NCBI GenBank assembly: GCA_016839865.1
Contig: JAEOTN010000065.1
Span: 1-5,212 of the forward strand
Length of the DNA: 5,212 bases
Direction: 5' to 3'
Source: Promethearchaeota archaeon
GTDB taxonomy: Archaea > Asgardarchaeota > Lokiarchaeia > Sigynarchaeales > MK-D1
Shown: piece by piece, positions 1-5,212 of the stretch
Layout: each line of letters begins with the position of its first letter
Numbering within the stretch: the first letter of the stretch is position 1
Program-made: the position numbers and the translations under genes
Notes under the pieces: model-generated
The model's database searches: none
What the model was told of the DNA's origin: nothing
Seen by the model: the letters and a program-made list of their open reading frames with translations, nothing else

Positions 1-2
1 CA

Positions 3-1043
3 TACTCAAAAATCCATTATTATCCGGGCATGCCAACAGCAAAAGGTAACATTTCTTTCGTTTCTATGAGTGGTGGGAATACAGGAAGGTTAGCTGGTTG
101 GATGGTTTCGCAAGGATGTGGATTCCATAATGTGGTTTCAATAGGAAATTCTATTGATTTAACCCCAACAGATTTTATACACCATTTTCGAGAGGATCCA
201 AAAACGAAAACTATTGCATTATATTTGGAATCCATCCCTGACGGACGTAAGTTTATTGATGCTATTAAACAAACGAGTCATATAAAGCCAATCGTATTGT
301 TAAAAGGAGGACAATCTGAAGTAGGAGTACAGGCAGTGCAATCACATACGGGAGGGCTTGCTGGAACTATAGAAATCTGGGAAGCATTATCCAAACAATA
401 TGGTGTAATATTTACGGATCATTTTGAGTTGTTTCAAGATGCTCTGACCTCCTTCTCGATTGATTATCATTTACCTAAAAACGAAAACGTGTGCATTCTT
501 GTTGCTGGGGGGGGGATATCAGTTGAAATTGCTGATATTTGCATAAAAAATGGTTTAAATATACCGCAATTGACTGAGGAAACTCGAAAAAAGTTAGGAA
601 ATATATTTCCTTCAATTAATACAAATTTTCGCAATCCTATTGACCTCGGAGAATATGGGTATGTTCCGGAATTATTCGCTCAAGCCTTAGAGATTGTAGC
701 ACAAGATCCTAATATAGAAACCGTATTATTTGTCAGAGAGGCGGAACGATTTCATATATTTCAAGATACTCTAGGTAGAACTGATATGGAGCAAATTACA
801 ATTGAATCTATCTCCAAAGTGCTGAAAAAAGTGAAAAAACCTATGATTTGTAGCACTTCTCCAAATGGACAGGAGGAACGCGCATATAAAGCTCGATTTG
901 AATTTAAAATAAACATGTTAAGGGAAAGTTTGCCGGTAATTGATTATATTCCAAATGCTTGTAAAATTATCAAACAAATGGTTTGCTATAATCGATATTT
1001 AGAGAAGATTAAATTTATGAAAAAATATGGATTAAATTTGTAA
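3..1043 (+). CDS. ADP-forming acyl-CoA synthetase (acetate-CoA ligase type), alpha subunit, 5'-truncated
   Basis: The frame is open from base 3 to the TAA at 1041-1043, giving 346 visible residues. The ATG at 30 is internal: in-frame residues YSKIHYYPG precede it and fit the family. Enzymes of this family interconvert acyl-CoA + ADP + Pi with acid + CoA + ATP in the cytosol, the energy-conserving step of archaeal acid fermentation. Numbering from the internal Met at 30, the succinyl-CoA-ligase-like domain spans about residues 5-145. It holds a VSMSGGNTG phosphate-binding turn (usually SQSG) and the hallmark QSHTGGLAG, whose His (codon 345-347) matches the phosphorylated catalytic histidine. 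A third domain (about 152-320) has a Gly-rich AGGG turn and an RNPIDL motif. Full alpha chains are about 460 residues, so roughly 110-130 N-terminal residues (the CoA-binding Rossmann domain) lie outside the window. No ATP-grasp beta domain follows, so beta is either upstream or elsewhere. The acyl substrate cannot be told. The family call is firm. Confidence 0.9.
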   Translation, partial: YSKIHYYPGMPTAKGNISFVSMSGGNTGRLAGWMVSQGCGFHNVVSIGNSIDLTPTDFIHHFREDPKTKTIALYLESIPDGRKFIDAIKQTSHIKPIVLLKGGQSEVGVQAVQSHTGGLAGTIEIWEALSKQYGVIFTDHFELFQDALTSFSIDYHLPKNENVCILVAGGGISVEIADICIKNGLNIPQLTEETRKKLGNIFPSINTNFRNPIDLGEYGYVPELFAQALEIVAQDPNIETVLFVREAERFHIFQDTLGRTDMEQITIESISKVLKKVKKPMICSTSPNGQEERAYKARFEFKINMLRESLPVIDYIPNACKIIKQMVCYNRYLEKIKFMKKYGLNL

Positions 1044-1053
1044 ATTGTGTTGA

Positions 1054-1995
1054 TTATTCATTATCCTTCGGTTTAGGGATATGTTTTCCGCATTTCATGC
1101 AGAAATCTTGAGATATGCTTTCTAATTTTGCACCACATGAGGGGCAGAAATATGCTTTATCAGGAATCAACTTTTGAGGTGGTTTGTATTCAGGATATTC
1201 CTCTTGATATGTTTGTGATGATTTTGGTTGAGGGGATCTGTATGGGTACATTTGTTGTTGAGGGAATGTATCTAGAGTAAGAAGTTTACCTGTCTTTAGC
1301 AAATTGATTCCTACTATAACCTCTCCTATTATTGAGAATGCACCAAGATATCCACTAAGTGAACCTGCACCAGAAATGATTAAAGAGAATAGGGTAAACA
1401 AGGAACCAGCTAACACTAATATTTCTCCGATAAATAATCTTCGAATCCTTGAAGATACTATGGGGTATTGGGCTCCCATTTCTCTCTCAAACGCAATGCT
1501 CCAGGGGCGCATGAAAAAAAATCCTGCAATTGCTAAACCAGGAATAACAAATTGTAGAACCATTATAATCCAAATCACAAATGAAATGAGACTAACCAAA
1601 ATTATTAAGATAAAAGTAACAACTGATACAATTAAATCTGCTAAAAAGAAATAATATACTCGCTTAAAATTATCATCAATTTCGATTGATTTAAACATTG
1701 GATATATATTTACCACAAATATGCCTAATCCGATGACAACTATTGCTTCAAAAACGTAATTATAAATCTGAACCCAAGTCTGCTCCATATAGAGGAGCAT
1801 TGCTAGCTCATATTGCTCTAGATAATCTTCTGCTTCTAAATCTATAGTAGGCATCACAATTGAAGATGCAATAAATGCAATGAGAAATGAACTCAGAATT
1901 AATGCAAGACGAGTAATTCCGTACCATCGCATGCTTCTTCCCAATTTTTGAGTGTCTGTTAACTCAATTGAATCTTTGAACTCAACATTAGACAT
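1054..1995 (-). CDS. Six-helix membrane protein with C-terminal zinc ribbon
   Basis: 313 residues; I do not recognise a named family. Hydrophobic segments lie at about residues 29-50, 80-100, 114-138, 139-161, 187-209 and 213-233. The loop at 51-79 is acidic (outside), while loops 101-113 and 162-186 and the RRL and KTGK flanks are basic (inside). This predicts both ends in the cytoplasm. A Pro/Gln/Tyr-rich linker (about 244-280) leads to a rubredoxin-like zinc ribbon with CPSC at 284-287 and CMKC at 299-302, which should bind one zinc. This tail is common in archaeal membrane proteins and may serve protein or nucleic-acid contact; that is inference. The ATG at 1995 lies 26-32 nt from a TATA box with no Shine-Dalgarno, as expected for a leaderless message. 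It converges on the synthetase gene with a 10-bp gap. The function is unknown. Confidence 0.85.
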   Translation of the reverse strand: MSNVEFKDSIELTDTQKLGRSMRWYGITRLALILSSFLIAFIASSIVMPTIDLEAEDYLEQYELAMLLYMEQTWVQIYNYVFEAIVVIGLGIFVVNIYPMFKSIEIDDNFKRVYYFFLADLIVSVVTFILIILVSLISFVIWIIMVLQFVIPGLAIAGFFFMRPWSIAFEREMGAQYPIVSSRIRRLFIGEILVLAGSLFTLFSLIISGAGSLSGYLGAFSIIGEVIVGINLLKTGKLLTLDTFPQQQMYPYRSPQPKSSQTYQEEYPEYKPPQKLIPDKAYFCPSCGAKLESISQDFCMKCGKHIPKPKDNE

Positions 1996-2020
1996 ACTAT
2001 ATAGGAAAAAGAGTAGAAAA

Positions 2021-2027
2021 TTATAAA
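2021..2027 (-). promoter_or_regulatory. TATA box of the zinc-ribbon membrane protein gene
   Basis: The minus strand reads AAGTTTATAATTTT here. The TTTATAA core is centred about 29 nt upstream of the ATG at 1995. Archaeal TATA boxes lie about 26 nt before the transcript start, so transcription would begin at or within a few bases of the ATG (leaderless). The absence of a purine-rich Shine-Dalgarno between 1996 and 2015 agrees. The gene is therefore probably not dependent on read-through from the exporter upstream. Confidence 0.6.
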
Positions 2028-2038
2028 CTTGGTGTTCT

Positions 2039-2053
2039 AAAAAAATAGAATAA
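2039..2053 (-). terminator. T-rich terminator after the exporter gene
   Basis: Just past the exporter's stop codon the minus strand runs TTATTCTATTTTTTT, ending in seven consecutive T (2045-2039). Archaeal RNA polymerase terminates on such T-runs without a hairpin. The position between the exporter stop and the next gene's TATA box fits separate transcription units. Confidence 0.45.
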
Positions 2054-2058
2054 ATAGA

Positions 2059-3489
2059 TTATTTGCCGTCTTTTTCAATTTCTTGAAGGGCTTTAGTTTG
2101 AGCTTGCTGTTGCTGGTTAACTTGTTGTTTGGCAATTCGTAGTTTCTCTTTAATCAGTGGTTCTAATCTGTTAATTTTGCTGAAACTCCACATAAAAATC
2201 ATGATAATAATTGCGAGGAGTGATGCTCCCCCTATAACCCAATGGATTTGAGTTAGGAAAACTTCACCTAAAAATCCAGAAATAAGGTAGGCGATAGGAG
2301 TAAAGAACGATATTAATGCTCCCATAAATCCAGAAAATCGTCCCATTTTTTCAATTGGAACACTTAATTGGATCATCGTAACTGCTATAGTGGACATTAT
2401 CGGAATAGAAAATGTGGTTATGAATCCTCCTGCTGCTAATATCATAAAACTAAATCGGATTCCTAGTATTTCTCCAGGGATTATATCAGATGTTGGGGCA
2501 ACTCCAAAAATACCCAATCCCACATAGACGAAAATAATTCCCATAAACATCGTAGATGTCATTTTTTTCCATGTTTTTACAGCAGAAGCAACTATACTCC
2601 CCACAATTAATCCAATTCCAAATGAAACACTTGCGAAAATATATTCTAAATCAGATCCTCCATGGGTCACTAACAACAATATATCAGATAAAGTGTTCAT
2701 TGGAGAAACAAATACATTTGCTAGTACAAACGTAGCAAGAAGTCCTGCGAGACCGGTAATTTGTTTTGTAACTGAAACTCCTTCTGAAAAATCGCTAGCG
2801 AATTTTTTAAATCGCTTTTCTCTCATCTGAGTAGACTCTTGATCCGCAGCTTTGGGATGTTCAGGAATCTTAACTGAAAAGACAAATCCCAGTGCAACAA
2901 GAAAAGTTATAGCATCTATCCACATTAAGTTATATTCTGTAAATTCAGGGAGATTGAATACACTAATTAATACTCCCGCAAGTATAGGTGCGATTAAACC
3001 CATAACACCGTTTGCAAATTGAAATATTCCATTGATACGAGATAGTTTTTCTATAGGTACTATTGTAGGCAATGTTGAAGAAACAGAAGGACCTTGTATA
3101 GCTTGTAGAACCGATCGAAGCAATAAGAATCCAAATATTATGTATATTTCTCCAGCCTCCCAGAACGAAAATGAATATGCCGTGTTAAATGTAAATAGGA
3201 GAACTAGAGAACTAGTTACTACCGCTTGTAGAAGATCACTTGTTATTATTATTTTCTTACGATTTCGTTTGTCTGCCCAAACACCGGCAATTGGACTTAC
3301 GATAACCCGGGGTAGATATTGAAGAATCATGACGATCGCCATATACAAAGGACTTTGATATTTTCTTGTCAGATATATAGCCATTACGAATCCCACTATT
3401 TCGGAACCGAGTAATGATACTATTTGACCTGCAATAAATCTTCTATATCCTGTATTTTTTACTGGAATTGTGTTTTGCAATTCTGACAT
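2059..3489 (-). CDS. MFS exporter, EntS / macrolide-efflux-like (MFS_3 type)
   Basis: 476 residues with about 12 hydrophobic segments. The N-terminal FIAGQIVSLLGSEIVGF, followed by LQYLPRVIVSPIAGVWAD, is typical of the MFS branch containing enterobactin and macrolide exporters. The loop 2-3 signature (motif A) is present as G69-VWAD73-KRNRKK, with Asp85 at the start of the next helix. This motif controls the conformational switch in proton-driven antiporters. A charged cytoplasmic loop (about 208-240) joins the two six-helix halves. After the last helix comes an unusual tail of about 37 residues (440-476), basic then Gln-rich, likely helical. The ATG at 3489 is the first possible start, because an in-frame TGA lies three codons upstream. 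There is no Shine-Dalgarno. The gene is divergent from a winged-helix regulator across an operator-rich gap, which suggests inducible efflux of a small molecule. The substrate cannot be inferred. Confidence 0.88.
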   Translation of the reverse strand: MSELQNTIPVKNTGYRRFIAGQIVSLLGSEIVGFVMAIYLTRKYQSPLYMAIVMILQYLPRVIVSPIAGVWADKRNRKKIIITSDLLQAVVTSSLVLLFTFNTAYSFSFWEAGEIYIIFGFLLLRSVLQAIQGPSVSSTLPTIVPIEKLSRINGIFQFANGVMGLIAPILAGVLISVFNLPEFTEYNLMWIDAITFLVALGFVFSVKIPEHPKAADQESTQMREKRFKKFASDFSEGVSVTKQITGLAGLLATFVLANVFVSPMNTLSDILLLVTHGGSDLEYIFASVSFGIGLIVGSIVASAVKTWKKMTSTMFMGIIFVYVGLGIFGVAPTSDIIPGEILGIRFSFMILAAGGFITTFSIPIMSTIAVTMIQLSVPIEKMGRFSGFMGALISFFTPIAYLISGFLGEVFLTQIHWVIGGASLLAIIIMIFMWSFSKINRLEPLIKEKLRIAKQQVNQQQQAQTKALQEIEKDGK

Positions 3490-3493
3490 GGTA

Positions 3494-3557
3494 ATTCACA
3501 TTTTGATTTTGTTCGAGTTTCGAACATTCGAAATTAGAATAAGTTCAGAATTCGAAC
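3494..3557. promoter_or_regulatory. Tandem palindromic operator array between exporter and regulator
   Basis: Three 15-bp palindromes of form RTTC-N7-GAAY lie nearly end to end. They are GTTCGAGTTTCGAAC (3511-3525), ATTCGAAATTAGAAT (3526-3540) and GTTCAGAATTCGAAC (3543-3557). A weaker fourth, ATTCACATTTTGATT (3494-3508), keeps the pattern with one half-site mismatch. Centres are at 3501, 3518, 3533 and 3550, so 17, 15 and 17 bp apart. Within each site the half-sites are 11 bp apart, one helical turn, as expected for a homodimer reading one face of the DNA. The array fills the divergent gap and abuts the TATA element. The neighbouring winged-helix protein is the natural candidate ligand; that is inference. 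Confidence 0.7.
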
Positions 3558-3566
3558 TATTTAAAT
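3558..3566. promoter_or_regulatory. Symmetric TATA box of the divergent promoter
   Basis: TATTTAAAT contains the 8-bp palindrome ATTTAAAT (3559-3566). It is a good archaeal TATA box on either strand. Rightward it predicts a start near 3584-3592, leaving a short leader with the Shine-Dalgarno at 3596-3599. Leftward it predicts a start near 3532-3540, inside the operator array, and a leader of about 45 nt for the exporter. It is flanked by CGAAC (3553-3557) and GTTCG (3567-3571), an inverted pair. The rightward use is well supported; the leftward use is conjecture, but no better leftward TATA is visible. Confidence 0.6.
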
Positions 3567-3595
3567 GTTCGCACATCCTTTGATTAGTAATAACT

Positions 3596-3599
3596 GGAG
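3596..3599 (+). promoter_or_regulatory. Shine-Dalgarno that fixes the regulator start at 3607
   Basis: GGAG is followed by seven A residues or fewer before an ATG at 3607-3609, with a spacing of 7 nt. The other in-frame ATG (3565) has no such motif and overlaps the TATA box, so it should lie upstream of the transcript. This site decides the start in favour of 3607. Confidence 0.75.
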
Positions 3600-3606
3600 A
3601 AAAAAA

Positions 3607-4284
3607 ATGTCATACATCAAACATATCACTGGGTTATTCAAGGATGAGATTAAAGGCAATATTTTATTTGTTTTGGATATGTTTGGTTCCCAGAATCTCC
3701 AAACACTACATGAATTACTTAAAAAACCAAAATCCACGATTCTAGGACATTTAAAGGAGATGGTTGAATTGGACCAAATCGAATTGGATTCAAAGGCGAC
3801 CGCTGCAAAAACTGGTAAATTTTATAAATTATCTCCAGAAATTCATGAGCTTTTTAACCGAGAAGATGACAGCGTGACTCTCAAAGAGGATTCCCTTGAA
3901 AAAGAGAATATTTTACCTGAAGATTTCGCGATAGGGATTTCAAATTTACTTAGAACAGTTGGATTTCAAAGTAACTTAATAGCTACACTAACTGCTCAAT
4001 ATATTGAAGAGAATTCTCATTTTTCTAAAGATATAAAAAAATATAAACCGCAATTAATGGGATTTTTTGCAGGAATATATGAATTATCCTTACTCTCCAA
4101 AGAAGAATTTGAAGACGTGTATATCTTACAGAAAGAATTCAACAATAAACTTAAGAAATATGATAAAAATGTTGATAAAAAGCGTAAAAATGCAGAACAC
4201 ACTCTTTTGTTTTTAATGTTAGGGTGTTCTAAAGACAATATTGATCCTAAAAATAAATTTAAAACTAAATCTTCAATGGATTAG
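3607..4284 (+). CDS. Winged-helix transcriptional regulator, divergent to the exporter
   Basis: 225 residues from the ATG at 3607. An open frame extends to an ATG at 3565, but that codon is part of the TATA element. The N-terminal third is a winged helix-turn-helix: first helix about 4-26, second helix NLQTLHELL (30-38), recognition helix PKSTILGHLKEMVEL (41-55), and a wing from IEL through KTGKFYKLSP (58-77). This is the ArsR/MarR-like fold. An acidic linker (83-103) leads to an alpha-helical C-terminal region (about 105-208) ending in a Lys-rich tail. That region probably holds the dimer interface and ligand pocket, but I do not recognise its family. It shares a control region with the exporter gene, so repression of both until a ligand binds is the likely scheme. 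TAG stop at 4282-4284. Confidence 0.85.
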   Translation: MSYIKHITGLFKDEIKGNILFVLDMFGSQNLQTLHELLKKPKSTILGHLKEMVELDQIELDSKATAAKTGKFYKLSPEIHELFNREDDSVTLKEDSLEKENILPEDFAIGISNLLRTVGFQSNLIATLTAQYIEENSHFSKDIKKYKPQLMGFFAGIYELSLLSKEEFEDVYILQKEFNNKLKKYDKNVDKKRKNAEHTLLFLMLGCSKDNIDPKNKFKTKSSMD

Positions 4285-4541
4285 GATTTTATCTTAGTAG
4301 TATTCTTCATATCTTCATTTTCTTATCCGGTTAATATTCCAGATTCCTCCAATAGTCGTATTAATTCCCATTTACATCCCATAAAATTCTCTTATTCATA
4401 GGAAATTGTAGAAAACACAAATTGTCGGTTTCTCTTGTCAATCTTTCACCCATTTTTTACCTTAAGCATTCATTTGAACAAATAATCCTCCGATTGTCTT
4501 TTTCCATCCGTATTTACTATCATAAAGGAACATATTTATAG
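4285..4541 (-). other. Gene-poor stretch with three minus-strand micro-ORFs, possible coding remnant
   Basis: No confident gene lies here. The + strand is pyrimidine-rich, so the minus strand is purine-rich like coding strands in this window. The minus strand carries three successive short ATG-to-stop frames: 4462-4533 (23 codons, MFLYDSKYGWKKTIGGLF...), 4361-4453 (30 codons, MGERLTRETDNLCFLQF...) and 4323-4382 (19 codons, MGCKWELIRLLEESGILTG). They lie in different frames with stops between. They could be the debris of a decayed gene, or simply chance frames in skewed sequence. No Shine-Dalgarno or clear promoter precedes any of them. Confidence 0.2.
4287..4325 (+). terminator. T-rich 3' end after the regulator gene
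   Basis: Immediately after the TAG stop the + strand is T-rich in short bursts (ATTTTATC, ATTCTTC, TTCATTTTCTTATCC) with no hairpin. Distributed T-tracts of this kind are the usual archaeal termination signal. No single strong T7 run is present, so the exact end point is uncertain. Confidence 0.35.
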
Positions 4542-4549
4542 TTATAAAA
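4542..4549 (+). promoter_or_regulatory. TATA box of the PE-repeat membrane protein gene
   Basis: TTATAAAA, preceded by a second A/T block ATTTATA at 4534-4540, is the best TATA candidate upstream of the ATG at 4629. It predicts a transcript start near 4568-4576 and a leader of about 55-60 nt that includes the Shine-Dalgarno. The predicted start falls within the palindrome at 4564-4585. Confidence 0.45.
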
Positions 4550-4563
4550 CCAATTTGGATCGA

Positions 4564-4585
4564 TAAATAATTCATGAATTATTTA
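4564..4585. repeat. Perfect 22-bp palindrome at the predicted transcript start
   Basis: Eleven consecutive base pairs are self-complementary about the centre between 4574 and 4575 (core AATTCATGAATT), with no loop. It lies 15-36 bp downstream of the TATA box and 44-65 bp upstream of the ATG. A dimeric repressor bound there would block initiation, so an operator is the simplest reading. It is unlike the RTTC-N7-GAAY sites, so a different regulator would be involved. Confidence 0.6.
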
Positions 4586-4616
4586 GAATTGCTTTAGATA
4601 GCAAAAAATTAACTTT

Positions 4617-4620
4617 GAGG
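4617..4620 (+). promoter_or_regulatory. Shine-Dalgarno of the PE-repeat gene
   Basis: GAGG within TTTGAGGTCAAAATTATG sits 8 nt before the ATG at 4629. It supports that start and shows that the message has a leader. Confidence 0.6.
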
Positions 4621-4628
4621 TCAAAATT

Positions 4629-5212
4629 ATGACACATCATAAACCCAAACCTGTATTTAAAGTTGTCCCGCCTATAATAGCGTTGCTTGCGGGATTTTTC
4701 TACGTTGTTATCCGTTCATGGTTTGTAGGTGCATCCTACCCGTTACATTGGCTTAGTCTTGGTTTCTTAATCACAACCGCCGTAATAGTGATCGGTTTTC
4801 CATTTATTTCGAGATGTTGGTTAGCAAGTTTACTTAGTCCACTATTGTATTTTGCCGCGATTTTTCTGTCTACCCAACAATATTTCTTTTTAGTTGGAAT
4901 GGCTCCACTCGGTGCTTTAGGATTACTAGCTCCAACGACAGATACATATTTGTTTATATATATCGCATGGGGCGTATCGACACTCTATGGTCTCCTAATT
5001 GGTTTAGCCTTTAGTCTTCGACGTAAGAAAGCATGTAAAGAAGAACCATGTCGTGAAGAAGAGGTACCTGTAGTAGCTCCAGCTCCTGAGCCTGAACCAG
5101 AGCCTGAGCCTGAACCAGAACCAGAGCCTGAGCCTGAACCAGAACCTGAACCTGAGCCAGAACCAGAACCTGAGCCAGAACCTGAACCAGAACCTGAACC
5201 TGAGCCAGAACC
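4629..5212 (+). CDS. Multi-pass membrane protein with long (Pro-Glu)n tail, 3'-truncated
   Basis: 194 complete codons run from the ATG at 4629 to the window edge without a stop. The Shine-Dalgarno GAGG supports the start. Hydrophobic segments lie at about residues 12-33, 41-60, 63-81, 85-102 and 107-130, so four or five helices. The last is followed by RRKK (131-134), which places the C-terminus in the cytoplasm. Next come a CKEEPC motif (Cys136 and Cys141, CX4C) and an acidic stretch. From Pro153 on, an unbroken Pro-Glu dipeptide tract (at least 21 copies) runs off the end. Such tracts form stiff, highly charged polyproline-like rods that act as spacers or tethers, so a further domain may follow beyond the window. 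I do not recognise the membrane domain. Its role is unknown, and the promoter suggests separate regulation. Confidence 0.8.
   Translation, partial: MTHHKPKPVFKVVPPIIALLAGFFYVVIRSWFVGASYPLHWLSLGFLITTAVIVIGFPFISRCWLASLLSPLLYFAAIFLSTQQYFFLVGMAPLGALGLLAPTTDTYLFIYIAWGVSTLYGLLIGLAFSLRRKKACKEEPCREEEVPVVAPAPEPEPEPEPEPEPEPEPEPEPEPEPEPEPEPEPEPEPEPEPE
5085..5212 (+). repeat. Hexanucleotide (CCWGAR)n repeat encoding (Pro-Glu)n
   Basis: Twenty-one full 6-bp units plus two bases are visible. Only CCT/CCA and GAA/GAG are used: CCTGAG 6 times, CCTGAA 6, CCAGAG 2, CCAGAA 7. An 18-bp super-unit CCTGAG-CCTGAA-CCAGAR recurs at 5085, 5103 and 5127. The order CCTGAA-CCTGAG-CCAGAA occurs at 5145 and 5193. The array grew by duplication of multi-unit blocks and then diverged only at synonymous sites. 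The true length is unknown. Confidence 0.95.

Noticed and set aside
30..32. ATG at 30 as the true start of the first gene
   Set aside because: The frame is open upstream to the window edge, the preceding residues fit the family, and the N-terminal CoA-binding domain would be missing.
20..235. Minus-strand frame of 71 codons
   Set aside because: It is fully antisense to the acyl-CoA synthetase gene, which has clear family motifs; a shadow frame.
1304..1654. Plus-strand frame of 116 codons
   Set aside because: It is antisense to the zinc-ribbon membrane protein, and its composition is what the opposite strand of hydrophobic codons gives.
3032..3322. Plus-strand frame of 96 codons
   Set aside because: It is antisense to conserved MFS helices and motif A; a shadow frame.
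3511..3557. SOS/LexA-like box
   Set aside because: The LexA box of Gram-positive bacteria is GAAC-N4-GTTC, with opposite half-site orientation and different spacing. The sites here are GTTC-N7-GAAC.
4017..4238. Minus-strand frame of 73 codons
   Set aside because: It is antisense to the C-terminal helices of the regulator, with no promoter or ribosome site.
4564..4585. Rho-independent hairpin terminator
   Set aside because: The palindrome has no loop and no following T-run, and lies between a TATA box and a start codon.
5085..5212. CRISPR array
   Set aside because: The repeats are 6-bp units without spacers and lie in an open reading frame; a coding microsatellite.
1..5212. tRNA, rRNA, insertion-sequence ends or transposase
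   Set aside because: No cloverleaf-like GC-rich segment, no terminal inverted repeats with target duplications, and no transposase motif was seen by eye.

Overview
This window is A+T-rich (roughly two thirds A/T by eye). It most likely comes from an archaeon. Supporting signs are an ADP-forming acyl-CoA synthetase alpha chain, archaeal TATA boxes about 25-30 nt upstream of inferred transcript starts, one apparently leaderless gene, T-run terminators, and a membrane protein with a C-terminal zinc ribbon. The mix of lineage-specific membrane proteins and (Pro-Glu)n tracts would fit an Asgard archaeon, but that placement is inference and not proven here.

Layout, left to right. (1) Positions 3-1043 (+) hold the 3' three quarters of an ADP-forming acyl-CoA synthetase alpha subunit, cut by the window edge. 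It converges, with a 10-bp gap, on (2) 1054-1995 (-), a six-helix membrane protein with a proline/glutamine linker and a C-terminal four-cysteine zinc ribbon, which has its own TATA box. (3) 2059-3489 (-) is a 12-helix MFS exporter of the EntS/macrolide-efflux type. (4) 3490-3606 is a compact divergent control region with three tandem RTTC-N7-GAAY palindromes, a weaker fourth, and a symmetric ATTTAAAT TATA core. (5) 3607-4284 (+) is a winged-helix regulator; the upstream ATG at 3565 lies inside the TATA box and is rejected as its start. (6) 4285-4628 is a 344-bp region with no confident gene. It has a T-rich 3' end, three micro-ORFs on the minus strand that may be coding debris, and a promoter carrying a perfect 22-bp palindrome. 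(7) 4629-5212 (+) is a small multi-pass membrane protein followed by a (Pro-Glu)n tract that runs off the window.

The clearest functional unit is the divergent exporter/regulator pair around the operator array. It looks like a self-contained efflux switch in which the winged-helix protein senses something, probably a small hydrophobic compound or stress, and controls the exporter and itself. The flanking genes show no sequence evidence of belonging to that unit. The PE-repeat gene has its own promoter and its own, unrelated palindrome.
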